This document shows positions 1-7,733 of a DNA stretch of 17,709 bases, one piece after another. The DNA is taken from NCBI GenBank assembly GCA_934488615.1, contig CAKSSJ010000036.1:1-17709 (forward strand), written 5' to 3'. Position 1 is the stretch's first letter; every line of letters starts with the position of its first letter. Under the pieces are notes generated by a model. The model was not told where the DNA came from. It searched no databases and was given only the letters and a program-made list of their open reading frames with translations. The translations under genes and the position numbers were made by a program. The stretch comes from an uncultured Eubacteriales bacterium (GTDB lineage Bacteria; Bacillota; Clostridia; Oscillospirales; Acutalibacteraceae).

Positions 1-863
1 ACGCCGATGATGAGACCGCCCATTACAACGCCGAAGATCTTACCTTTACCGCCGAAGAAGCTTGTTCCGCCGATGATCGAAGCGGCGATCGCATAGGTTT
101 CAAAGCCTGTTGCCGCCGCGGGCTCGGCAGAACCGACACGTCCGAGAAGAACGATACCTGCGATACCTGCGCAAATACCCGAGATGATGAATACGATGAG
201 TGTGTGCATGTTTACGTTGATGCCCGAGTACCAGGCGGACTCCTTGTTGCCGCCGAGTGCGTAAATGTTTCTGCCGACCTTTGTTTTCCTCGTCAGGAAC
301 GAGAGGAGAAGCGCTACGACTATTGCGATTATCGCAACGATCGGGAGAAGGTCAAATACCTTGTAAGAAATGATGTTTGTAAACGATTTCGGGAAGCCGA
401 AAACTGCGCTTGAATTTGAAATGATAAGTGTTACGCCTCTGAAAATCGACTGCGTACCGAGTGTGATGATGAACGGATGAAGTCCCGTTACATTGATGAG
501 AAGTCCGTTGAGGAAGCCGAGGAAGCCGCCGAAGATTATACCGAGCAAAACTGCAAGCAGCGGATTGACGCCTGCGACCATCATTTGAGCCGAGACCATA
601 CCCGTAAGGGCAACAACCGAGCCGACCGAAAGGTCGATACCTGCGATAAGGATCGCGAAGAATTCGCCCATCGCGATGAGGATGTTGACCGAGCTCTGTG
701 AAAGAATCTGTGTTATAGTTGCCGTGGAGAAGAAGGTTCCGGGTCTCATAACTGCAAGAATGAGGAGCAAGATTACGAGAATTCCGAATGTGCCGTACTT
801 CTGCCAGATCATATTAAAAGTGAGTTTTTCCTTGGGTTTAACCTGCTTTATTTTTTCAGACAT
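1..863 (-). CDS. Sugar ABC transporter permease, RbsC/AlsC type (3' end outside window)
   Basis: Reading the minus strand from the ATG at 863 gives 287 open codons that run off the left edge, so the C-terminus is missing. The protein forms half of the membrane channel of a carbohydrate importer. A short basic cytoplasmic N-terminus is followed by a first helix at about residues 25-39. The hallmark AGIDLSVGS loop of the ribose/galactose/allose permease family (BPD_transp_2) is at residues 74-82, and further hydrophobic helices follow. The start is supported by an AAAGGAA ribosome binding site about 10 bases upstream. It lies 19 bases after the ATPase stop, so the two are cotranscribed. The substrate cannot be read from the sequence; ribose, allose, galactose or another monosaccharide are all possible. 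The family assignment is firm, the sugar is not. Confidence 0.9.
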   Translation of the reverse strand, partial: MSEKIKQVKPKEKLTFNMIWQKYGTFGILVILLLILAVMRPGTFFSTATITQILSQSSVNILIAMGEFFAILIAGIDLSVGSVVALTGMVSAQMMVAGVNPLLAVLLGIIFGGFLGFLNGLLINVTGLHPFIITLGTQSIFRGVTLIISNSSAVFGFPKSFTNIISYKVFDLLPIVAIIAIVVALLLSFLTRKTKVGRNIYALGGNKESAWYSGINVNMHTLIVFIISGICAGIAGIVLLGRVGSAEPAAATGFETYAIAASIIGGTSFFGGKGKIFGVVMGGLIIG

Positions 864-882
864 GGTATTCACGTTCCTTTCT

Positions 883-2409
883 TTAGGCGATATCCGCCGT
901 AGACGCTTTGATGATATTTTCTTCTGTTGCCTCTCTGTGCGGGAAGGTCTTAACTATCCGACCCTCTCTGAAAACATGGATCGTGTCGCAAACTGCGAGA
1001 AGCTCAGGCAGCTCCGACGAAACAACAAGGACGCCCTTGCCTTCGTCGGCGAGCTTACGCATGAGAGTGTAAATCTCACTCTTACTGCCGATGTCGATAC
1101 CCTTTGTGGGCTCGTCAAAAATAATTATCTGTGAATCGGCGGCTACCCATTTGCCGAGAATTACCTTCTGCTGATTGCCGCCCGAAAGCTCCGTGATACC
1201 CTGATCTACGGAATAGCATTTGATGTTCAGGCTCTTTTTCTGAGCCTCGGCACATTCTTTCTCGAATTTGCCGCTTGTCAGTCCGCCGGCACCTCCGAGA
1301 CTTGACGATTTTATAAACGGCAGAATTGAAATATTCTGCTTGATATCGAAGTTGTGGAAGAAGCCCGTCTCACGTCTGTTTTCCGTAACCATCGCAAGTC
1401 CGTGCTTGATTGCCGAATATGGGCTCTTGATGTTGACCTTCTTGCCGCCGATGAAAACCTCACCCGCCGATTTCGGTTCGGCACCGAAGATCGAGTTCAT
1501 CATTTCGCTTCGGCCCGAGCCGACAAGTCCCGAGAAGCCGACGATCTCGCCCTTATGGAGCTTGAACGAAACGTCCTTTACCTTTCCGTCCTTACGGGAA
1601 AGATTCTTGACCTCGAAGATTACCTCTTCGCCGTCGTAGCTGTCGGGAGCGTCCTCGTGCTGGTATGTGTTCTGAACCGTTCTGCCGACCATCATCGTTA
1701 CAAGGTCGTCAACCGAAACATCGCTTACCTGCTTTGTTCCGACATAAGCGCCATCCTTGAGAACCGAAACTCTGTCGCCGATCTCCTTGATCTCTGCGAG
1801 CTTATGCGAGATAAATACGATTCCCTTGCCTTCCTTTTTCAGCGCTCTGATAACGTCAAAAAGATGCTCGACCTCTTTGTTTGTAAGAGAAGCCGTAGGC
1901 TCGTCCATGACGATTACCTTACTGTCGGAAGCAAGCGCCTTTGCGATTTCGACCTGCTGTTTTTCGGAAACGCTGATGTCCTCGACCAACGTTTTCGGGT
2001 CTCTATTAAGACCGATCTTTGCGAGAAGCTCTTTCGCTTTCCTGTTCATTTCGCCGTAATCAACTACCGATGCAATTCCGACCTTTTTCATCGGAAGCTT
2101 TCCGACGAAAAGATTTTCCTGAATCGAAAGCTCGTTGATAACGCTCAGCTCCTGATAGATAACGCTGATTCCGTTATCGTAGGAATCCTTCGGCGTAAGC
2201 TTGCTGAATTCCTTGCCGCCGATGATTATTTTGCCTTCGGTCGGCTGGTAAACACCCGAAAGAATCTTCATCAGGGTCGATTTACCTGCTCCGTTTTCTC
2301 CGAGCAGGACGTGTACCTCGCCCGCCCGGATATCAAAGGAAATATCCTTCAGCGCCGTAACTCCGGGGAACTTTTTGACTACCCCTTTCATTTCAACGAG
2401 AGTACTCAT
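883..2409 (-). CDS. Sugar ABC transporter ATP-binding protein, RbsA/MglA type
   Basis: This 508-residue protein is the fused double ATPase that powers a monosaccharide importer of the CUT2 class (RbsA, MglA, XylG, AlsA); about 500 residues is usual. The first domain has a clean Walker A, GENGAGKST, at residues 37-45, a YQEL Q-loop and an MDEPTASLT Walker B, with an ISVSEKQQ signature that departs from LSGGQ. The second domain shows the reverse, as is typical of the family: a degenerate P-loop (GLVGSGRSE), a canonical LSGGNQQK signature and FDEPTKGID Walker B. The ATG at 2409 is preceded by AGGAAGG at good spacing. The gene heads a transcription unit with the permease and has a LacI-type operator in its upstream region, so it is probably induced by its sugar. 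No binding-protein gene is visible in the window; it may lie beyond the left edge. Confidence 0.95.
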   Translation of the reverse strand: MSTLVEMKGVVKKFPGVTALKDISFDIRAGEVHVLLGENGAGKSTLMKILSGVYQPTEGKIIIGGKEFSKLTPKDSYDNGISVIYQELSVINELSIQENLFVGKLPMKKVGIASVVDYGEMNRKAKELLAKIGLNRDPKTLVEDISVSEKQQVEIAKALASDSKVIVMDEPTASLTNKEVEHLFDVIRALKKEGKGIVFISHKLAEIKEIGDRVSVLKDGAYVGTKQVSDVSVDDLVTMMVGRTVQNTYQHEDAPDSYDGEEVIFEVKNLSRKDGKVKDVSFKLHKGEIVGFSGLVGSGRSEMMNSIFGAEPKSAGEVFIGGKKVNIKSPYSAIKHGLAMVTENRRETGFFHNFDIKQNISILPFIKSSSLGGAGGLTSGKFEKECAEAQKKSLNIKCYSVDQGITELSGGNQQKVILGKWVAADSQIIIFDEPTKGIDIGSKSEIYTLMRKLADEGKGVLVVSSELPELLAVCDTIHVFREGRIVKTFPHREATEENIIKASTADIA

Positions 2410-2465
2410 GATATCCTTCCTTTCTCTATACTGCCTTACTGAATATATAATGTGGAAATATTTTG

Positions 2466-2494
2466 TATATATAGTTGAGTAAACCTTTACCCAA
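2466..2494 (-). promoter_or_regulatory. Candidate promoter of the ABC transporter unit
   Basis: On the minus strand a TTGGGT -35-like box (2494-2489) is separated by 17 bases from TATATA (2471-2466). The -35 is weak (3 of 6 consensus bases), but the spacing is ideal and the site sits between the lacI terminator and the ATPase start at 2409. The palindrome at 2477-2492 fills the spacer, the usual position for a repressor that blocks RNA polymerase. Seen: boxes and spacing. Inferred: function. Confidence 0.5.
2477..2492. promoter_or_regulatory. Probable LacI-family operator O2 (transporter promoter)
   Basis: The minus-strand 16-mer GGGTAAAGGTTTACTC is an imperfect palindrome (6 of 8 half-site pairs) and matches the operator upstream of the repressor gene at 13 of 16 positions. 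It lies between the -35 and -10 of the candidate transporter promoter. Two related palindromes flanking a local LacI gene strongly suggest they are that repressor's binding sites. Confidence 0.65.
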
Positions 2495-2500
2495 CCGCTA

Positions 2501-2529
2501 TTTAAAAAAGGGCTGAACCCTTTTTTAAA
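2501..2529 (-). terminator. Rho-independent terminator after the LacI-family gene
   Basis: A perfect 12-bp inverted repeat, TTTAAAAAAGGG and its complement, encloses a 5-base loop (2513-2517). It starts nine bases beyond the repressor stop codon and carries T-runs in its arms, so it could work in either direction. It separates repressor transcription from the transporter unit, which has its own promoter candidate just downstream. Confidence 0.85.
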
Positions 2530-2537
2530 CTATTAAA

Positions 2538-3533
2538 TCAGTCCGTGCTTCCTCTGACAGAAAGCTTAACGGGGATCGTGTATTCGTGAATCTTACCCGT
2601 GTTGTTGTTGATAAGATCCATCAGAACCTCAACCGATCTTTTTCCGAGCTGGTCTGTGTCCTGCACTACCGTCGTTATCGGCGGATCGGAAATCTCCGTG
2701 TGCGTTATACCGTCGAAGCCCACGAGCTTCACGTCCTCGGGAACTCTTTTTCCGCTCTCCTTAAGACCTCTCAGCGCTCCGAGCGCCATGGAATCCGTCG
2801 TGCAGAAAACTCCGTCAAAGTCAACACCTTCGGCAACAAGCCTTTTCGCAGTGTCCCTCGCGTCGGCATAGGAAACTCTGCAAGGAACCATTCTGCTGTC
2901 GTCAATCTCAATGCCGTACTGCTTATGCGCTCTCAGGTAGCCCTGCTTACGCTTATTGACCGTTGAGTAAGAGTTGACGTCGTGAACAAGAACTATCTTT
3001 CGGCAGCCCTTTTTAATAAGCTCCTCCGTTGCGAGGAAGCCGCCCGTTTCGTTGTCCGAGGAAACGAAGTTGAATTCTACTCCGGGGCGTCTGTCGATGT
3101 AAACAACGGGAACCGTGAATTCCTTTGAGACCTCGTCGCCGGGTTTTCTTACACTGAAATAAACAATGCCTTCGACTCCCTTTGACTGGAGCGATGCAAT
3201 ATGATGAGCCTCGTAATCAATATTCTCGTCGCTGTCGCAGACAAATACGTTATATCCCAGCGGAATAACCGAGCTTTCAACCGACCTAACTATCTGCGAG
3301 AAATATTCGTTTGTGATATCGGGAATTATAACTCCGACAGTTTTCGTCCTGTTGGTTCTTAAGCCCTGTGCGTTGGGATTTATGGCGTAGTTGTATTTCT
3401 CGACGACTGCCATTACTTTTTTTTCGGTCTCGGCGGAATAGCGTCCGTTCTTGTTAAGAACCCTTGAGACCGTGGCGATCGAAACACCCGACATTCGGGC
3501 TATATCGACCATCGAAATGTTTTTACCGTCCAT
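2538..3533 (-). CDS. LacI-family transcriptional repressor
   Basis: This 331-residue protein has the normal length and layout of the LacI/GalR family. An N-terminal helix-turn-helix covers residues 7-26 (SMVDIARMSGVSIATVSRVL), followed by the hinge region with NPNAQGLR, then a periplasmic-binding-protein-like effector domain starting with TKTVGVIIPDITN near residue 63. The VPEDVKLVGFDG segment near the C-terminal subdomain is also typical. The ATG at 3533 has GGAG seven bases upstream. It lies directly ahead of the sugar ABC genes on the same strand, and matching palindromes occur at its own promoter and at the transporter promoter, so it most likely represses both until the imported sugar binds. 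The effector sugar cannot be identified from sequence. Confidence 0.95.
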   Translation of the reverse strand: MDGKNISMVDIARMSGVSIATVSRVLNKNGRYSAETEKKVMAVVEKYNYAINPNAQGLRTNRTKTVGVIIPDITNEYFSQIVRSVESSVIPLGYNVFVCDSDENIDYEAHHIASLQSKGVEGIVYFSVRKPGDEVSKEFTVPVVYIDRRPGVEFNFVSSDNETGGFLATEELIKKGCRKIVLVHDVNSYSTVNKRKQGYLRAHKQYGIEIDDSRMVPCRVSYADARDTAKRLVAEGVDFDGVFCTTDSMALGALRGLKESGKRVPEDVKLVGFDGITHTEISDPPITTVVQDTDQLGKRSVEVLMDLINNNTGKIHEYTIPVKLSVRGSTD

Positions 3534-3556
3534 ATATTCTCCAATTCGTTTGGCTT

Positions 3557-3572
3557 GGGTAATCGTTTACCC
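3557..3572. promoter_or_regulatory. Probable LacI-family operator O1 (repressor promoter)
   Basis: GGGTAATCGTTTACCC is a 16-bp palindrome with 7 of 8 matching half-site pairs and the central CG typical of LacI-family operators. It begins about ten bases after the -10 box of the repressor gene, covering the start of the transcript, which implies autorepression. It is not a catabolite cre site, since the flanking TG/CA bases of the cre consensus are absent. Confidence 0.75.
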
Positions 3573-3581
3573 TACGCCCAT

Positions 3582-3610
3582 AGAATAAACCAAAAGTCAG
3601 CGAATGTCAA
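3582..3610 (-). promoter_or_regulatory. Sigma-A promoter of the LacI-family gene
   Basis: On the minus strand a perfect TTGACA (3610-3605) is followed after 17 bases by TATTCT (3587-3582). Transcription would start near 3575, within or next to the operator at 3557-3572, and about 40 bases ahead of the ATG at 3533. Confidence 0.85.
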
Positions 3611-3733
3611 TAGATTTCCCTCAGATTTTTTATTTTTGTGAAACATGCTAAAAAACGTGCCGCCTGTTTTGGACATAAAGCGCATGAGAAAAGCTCTCGT
3701 TCAAAATTAAACATGCAAAATGGCATTAAATTA

Positions 3734-3762
3734 TTGATTTTAACTGCCGTGTATGATATAGT
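3734..3762 (+). promoter_or_regulatory. Extended -10 promoter of the CDP-sugar/glycosyltransferase operon
   Basis: TTGATT (3734-3739), a 17-base spacer and TATAGT (3757-3762) preceded by TGA form a convincing housekeeping promoter with an extended -10. The predicted start near 3769 leaves a leader of about 55 bases ahead of the rfbF ATG. No other comparable promoter is apparent in the short gaps of the following nine-gene run, which all fall under 30 bases. Confidence 0.75.
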
Positions 3763-3823
3763 AATATAGGTATTTTATACTGGAAATATATACTTAATAT
3801 TACGAAAAAGGCGGAGATTACTA

Positions 3824-4597
3824 ATGAAAACAGTTATTCTTGCAGGCGGATTCGGAACCAGAATAAGTGAGGAGAGCCATCTTATACCCAAGCCGATGGT
3901 TGAGATAGGCGGCATGCCGATCCTCTGGCATATTATGAAGATCTACTCGGCTTACGGCTACAACGATTTTGTTATCTGCTGTGGCTACAAGCAGCATGTT
4001 ATCAAGGAATACTTTGCCGATTATTTTCTTTATAGGAGCGATATTACCTTTGACTTTACCGACAACGGCAAGATGATCGTTCATTCCAACGAGAACGAGC
4101 CGTGGAAGGTCACGCTCGTTGACACGGGTCTCAACACCATGACGGGCGGCAGAGTCAAGAGAATTCAGAAATACATAGGTGACGAGCCGTTCATGCTGAC
4201 CTACGGCGACGGCGTTGCCGACATCAATATTGACGAGCTTGTTAAATTCCACAAGGAAAACGGACATATTGCAACACTGACCGCCGTTAATATCGGTCAG
4301 CGCTTCGGTGTGCTCGATATTGAGGACGATAACAAAATATCCTCATTCCGCGAAAAGAGCGACACCGACGGCGGACGCGTCAACGCAGGCTTCATGGTGC
4401 TTGAGCCGAAAATTTTTGATTTTATTGACGGTGACGAAACGGTTTTCGAGAAGAAGCCGCTTGAAACCTGCGCTTCTCTCGGTCAGCTTGACGCATATAT
4501 GCACGACGGCTTCTGGAAGCCGATGGACACCCTCAGAGAAAAGCAGCAGCTTGAAAAAATGTGGGCGGACTCCACCGCTCCGTGGAAGATCTGGTGA
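3824..4597 (+). CDS. rfbF: Glucose-1-phosphate cytidylyltransferase
   Basis: The enzyme couples CTP and alpha-D-glucose 1-phosphate to CDP-glucose, the entry step to CDP-linked 3,6-dideoxysugars. The 257-residue protein has the usual length. It shows the nucleotidyltransferase signature LAGGFGTR at residues 6-13, the IPKPM lysine at residue 23, and YGDGVADI at 127-134, whose aspartates fit the metal-binding pair. The N-terminal SEESHLIPKPMVEIGG stretch is characteristic of RfbF/DdhA/AscA rather than of glucose-1-phosphate thymidylyl- or uridylyltransferases. The ATG follows GGCGGAG at seven bases. It is the first gene of the operon, and rfbG and rfbH follow after one intervening membrane-protein gene. 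Confidence 0.95.
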   Translation: MKTVILAGGFGTRISEESHLIPKPMVEIGGMPILWHIMKIYSAYGYNDFVICCGYKQHVIKEYFADYFLYRSDITFDFTDNGKMIVHSNENEPWKVTLVDTGLNTMTGGRVKRIQKYIGDEPFMLTYGDGVADINIDELVKFHKENGHIATLTAVNIGQRFGVLDIEDDNKISSFREKSDTDGGRVNAGFMVLEPKIFDFIDGDETVFEKKPLETCASLGQLDAYMHDGFWKPMDTLREKQQLEKMWADSTAPWKIW

Positions 4598-4626
4598 TCG
4601 TAACAACATTGTAACGGGAGAAAAAG

Positions 4627-6654
4627 ATGATGAAAAAAGAGGACTGTGTTTTAAGAAGCGATGATATTTCTTTCATCAGAATACTGACATTGGGCTGTTC
4701 CTCTTTAGTTACCGCTTTATACTGCCTTATTGTTGAATTTTCATTCAAAAACGTTTTGGACGTTGAAGCGATACACCGTCTTTTTGTTTTTGACGAGAGC
4801 GATTTTGTCGCCGAGGGAAGCGAAAAGCTTCAATACATGGGCTCGGCTATCATCTTCACCCTCTGCGCCCTCTTCTTTAATTATCTATTTAAAAAGCTTC
4901 ACATTGACTATACAAAAATTAAGGGGCTCCAATATGCCGTTTCGGCTGTGATCCTGCTTGTGCCTATCTGTGCTGTGTCAGCCTTTTGCATTAAGAACCT
5001 GCCCGAGTTTTCCTCCGCATCAAAGAATATTGCTGCGATCCTCGGTGCGGTCGTTCTTACGGCATTTGGCTTCGCTGTCGGCATGCTCGGCAGAAAAAGC
5101 CGAAAAGCCGCCGACGTTCTTCTCAATTTGCAGACCGCAGGCTTCACACTTTTGATAATCACATTCAATCTTTTCAAAAAGGTCGGCTGTGAGGACGGCT
5201 TTAACTGGCATTTTGACGCATATTTTTCCCCTGTCGAAAAGCTCCTCGACGGTCTGACCGAGGGCGTTGACTTTCATTCAATATACGGCTTCTATCCATA
5301 TATATACTATATTCCGATGAAGCTTTTGGGGATTTTTTCGAGCAACCGCATTTTAAATTTCTCAATTCTTTGCAGTATTTTATGCGGAATTTCGTATTTC
5401 CTTTTGTGCCGCGTATTGAAACGTCACCTGAAAAATACGGTCGTTCTTTCGCTGACATTCTCGGCAATGCCTGTGCTGATGGGCGCAACAAACTACCTTG
5501 TATGCCTGTATCCCTATTATCAGTATCAGCCGCACAGGGTGATTTTCCCCTGCATAATTCTTTCGATGATCTCGCTGTTTTATAGCGGCAGAATAAGCAA
5601 TAAGCTTTTCTATTTCCTCGGCACGGCTGTTTCGGGACTGTCTCTTTTCTGGAACATTGACAGCGGAATTGTATGCACGGGCGGTTTTCTTTTGGCTTAT
5701 TGGTACAAGAACGCTTTTTATAACTCATTTATATTCGATAAGTCCTGCCGCAGGCAATATATTAAGACAATATTGCGAATGATCGCCGCAGGCATCGTCG
5801 CGGTTGCTTTTGCAATGCTCGCGGTTTTTATCGTAATTTTCATCGCGAGCCGCCGAGTATTCAATCCCGTTGACATTTTCTTCGGCCAGCTGACCTTCTA
5901 CGGCTACGGCTACTACATGCTCCGTATGCCCGCGCTCGGAAGCTGGCTCGGTGTCGTTTGTGCGTACGTTGTGGCTCTGCCCGTTTCGCTCTCGGCAATA
6001 AAGGCATTCCGCCGCAGGGACGAAAATCTGCCGTTCATGGGAATGCTGTTTTCGCTTTCAATCATCGGCGTTGCCGCTTTCTCATATTATCAGGGACGCA
6101 GTCATGATTTCTGCCTGCTGCCCGTCACATGGCCTGCAATAATGATACTTGCCATGCTGTTGGATTCACTCGTTGAAAATAAAGAAAATCCGATGCTGAT
6201 TCCGTATTCAATGAAAAAAATCGGCACTTCCGCGCTCGGCATTGTTCTTTCGGTTTTCATTTTCTTCACCGTGCTCGCGGGCGAAAACTTCTTCATATAT
6301 CAGCGCAAGAATTTCAAGGCGCTCGATTATGCTCCGATAGCCGAAACGATTGAAGCAAATCCGAATACGCAGATCGAATTTCTTACATTTTATGAAACAG
6401 GCTACTACGAATACTTTCATATGCCGAATGAAAAGAACGTTACTGCGGCAATTGACTGCATGCTTGTAACCGACTTTGAGAAAAATATAGATTTTATAAA
6501 CAGCTCAGACAAAATTATTGCCGTCGGCGCTCAGTTCTATCAGAGAATGGATGATTTCTACGGCGGACATTTTCTTGATAAAGTTTCAAACAGCAAAAAA
6601 GTAATCAACGATCTTGATTCGGGCTGGATTTTCTTCCTCCCGACAGAAAAATAA
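4627..6654 (+). CDS. Large polytopic membrane protein, GT-C glycosyltransferase-like
   Basis: This 675-residue protein has many hydrophobic helices spread over nearly its full length and a hydrophilic C-terminal tail of about 100 residues. A conserved-looking extracytoplasmic segment around residues 188-225, including HFDAYFSP and HSIYGFYPY, resembles the acidic first loop of GT-C transferases, which use polyprenyl-phosphate sugars outside the membrane. I do not recognise a specific family member and cannot name donor or acceptor. The start is the first of two adjacent ATGs, with CGGGAG at 4615-4620. It lies 29 bases after rfbF and 12 bases before rfbG, so it is cotranscribed with the CDP-sugar genes. 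That placement suggests it handles the sugar made here. A polymerase or flippase role remains possible. Confidence 0.7.
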   Translation: MMKKEDCVLRSDDISFIRILTLGCSSLVTALYCLIVEFSFKNVLDVEAIHRLFVFDESDFVAEGSEKLQYMGSAIIFTLCALFFNYLFKKLHIDYTKIKGLQYAVSAVILLVPICAVSAFCIKNLPEFSSASKNIAAILGAVVLTAFGFAVGMLGRKSRKAADVLLNLQTAGFTLLIITFNLFKKVGCEDGFNWHFDAYFSPVEKLLDGLTEGVDFHSIYGFYPYIYYIPMKLLGIFSSNRILNFSILCSILCGISYFLLCRVLKRHLKNTVVLSLTFSAMPVLMGATNYLVCLYPYYQYQPHRVIFPCIILSMISLFYSGRISNKLFYFLGTAVSGLSLFWNIDSGIVCTGGFLLAYWYKNAFYNSFIFDKSCRRQYIKTILRMIAAGIVAVAFAMLAVFIVIFIASRRVFNPVDIFFGQLTFYGYGYYMLRMPALGSWLGVVCAYVVALPVSLSAIKAFRRRDENLPFMGMLFSLSIIGVAAFSYYQGRSHDFCLLPVTWPAIMILAMLLDSLVENKENPMLIPYSMKKIGTSALGIVLSVFIFFTVLAGENFFIYQRKNFKALDYAPIAETIEANPNTQIEFLTFYETGYYEYFHMPNEKNVTAAIDCMLVTDFEKNIDFINSSDKIIAVGAQFYQRMDDFYGGHFLDKVSNSKKVINDLDSGWIFFLPTEK

Positions 6655-6666
6655 AGTGGTGATATT

Positions 6667-7719
6667 ATGCTTGATCTTACATTTTACAAAGGCAAAAGGG
6701 TGCTCGTTACAGGCCATACGGGCTTCAAGGGAACATGGCTTTGCCACATTCTCCTGCTTGCGGGCGCAGACGTAACAGGCTATTCGCTTGAACCGCCGAC
6801 CGATCCGAGCATGTTTGAGATCACGGGTCTCGGAGGACGAATGAATTCCGTGATCGGCGATATCAGAGACTATGAGCATCTTAAAAAGGTCTTTGACGAG
6901 GTTCAGCCCGAGATAGTTTTGCACCTTGCGGCTCAGCCGATCGTGCTTGAATCCTACAACGACCCGAAATACACATACGAAACCAATGTAATGGGTACGG
7001 TCAACATTCTTGAATGTATAAGAACGAGCGAGTCGGTTAAATCCTTCCTCAACGTTACGACCGATAAGGTTTATAAAAACGACGAAACTATCTGGGGCTT
7101 CCGCGAGAATGAACCACTCGACGGCTTTGACCCATATTCAAATTCAAAATCCTGCTCGGAGCTTGTAACTCACAGCTACAAAAGCTCCTTCTTTGCGGAT
7201 AACCGTGTGAAAATTTCAACCGCAAGAGCAGGCAACGTAATCGGCGGCGGTGACTTTGCCGCAAACAGAATCATTCCCGACTGCGTAAGAGCCGCGATGA
7301 AGTGCGAGGATATCAAGGTAAGGAATCCGAACTCAATCCGCCCATACCAGCATGTGCTTGAGCCGCTTTACGTTTATCTGATGATAGCCGCGGCGCAGTA
7401 TGACAATGAAAGCGTTGCCGACTGGTACAACGTAGGACCGAACGAATCCGACTGTCTCACAACGGGCGAACTGGCAGGCTGCTTCTGCGACGCATGGGGC
7501 GGCGGACAGAGCTACGTTGCCGAGCATAAGGACGGACCCCACGAAGCAAACTTCCTCAAGCTCGACTGCTCAAAGGTTAAGTCGGTTTTCGGCTGGAAGC
7601 CGAGATGGACGGCGCGTCAGGCGGTTGAAAAGACCGTTGAATGGACAAAGGCATATGCCGATAAAGAGAACATGGCAGAATTCACAGCCAAGCAGATAAA
7701 AGAATTTTTTAATATATGA
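6667..7719 (+). CDS. rfbG: CDP-glucose 4,6-dehydratase
   Basis: This extended SDR enzyme converts CDP-glucose to CDP-4-keto-6-deoxyglucose with bound NAD. The 350-residue protein has the expected length. It carries the nucleotide-binding motif TGHTGFKG at residues 15-22, typical of CDP-glucose dehydratases. HLAAQP follows at 86-91, the TTDK catalytic threonine/aspartate region at 131-134, and the YxxxK pair as YSNSK at 157-161. PYQHVLEPL further on is also typical of the RfbG/DdhB group. The stop codon overlaps an unused in-frame ATG of the next gene. Substrate comes from rfbF and product goes to rfbH. Confidence 0.95.
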   Translation: MLDLTFYKGKRVLVTGHTGFKGTWLCHILLLAGADVTGYSLEPPTDPSMFEITGLGGRMNSVIGDIRDYEHLKKVFDEVQPEIVLHLAAQPIVLESYNDPKYTYETNVMGTVNILECIRTSESVKSFLNVTTDKVYKNDETIWGFRENEPLDGFDPYSNSKSCSELVTHSYKSSFFADNRVKISTARAGNVIGGGDFAANRIIPDCVRAAMKCEDIKVRNPNSIRPYQHVLEPLYVYLMIAAAQYDNESVADWYNVGPNESDCLTTGELAGCFCDAWGGGQSYVAEHKDGPHEANFLKLDCSKVKSVFGWKPRWTARQAVEKTVEWTKAYADKENMAEFTAKQIKEFFNI

Positions 7720-7733
7720 ACGGAGAAACGGCA

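Noticed and set aside
1354..2442. A 362-codon open frame on the plus strand opposite the ABC ATPase gene
   Set aside because: It is antisense to a gene with complete Walker and signature motifs, has no recognisable domain and no convincing ribosome site; it is a by-product of codon bias.
3557..3572. Catabolite control (cre) site at the repressor promoter
   Set aside because: The palindrome has the central CG but lacks the outer TG and CA of the cre consensus; a site for the local LacI-family protein explains it better.
3641..3716. Two copies of AAACATGC (3641-3648 and 3709-3716) upstream of the operon promoter
   Set aside because: An eight-base direct repeat in AT-rich intergenic DNA can occur by chance, and no known regulator or third copy supports it.
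7716..7733. Upstream ATG of rfbH overlapping the rfbG stop
   Set aside because: There is no clear ribosome binding site ahead of it, while GGAG at 7722-7725 is well placed for the ATG at 7734.
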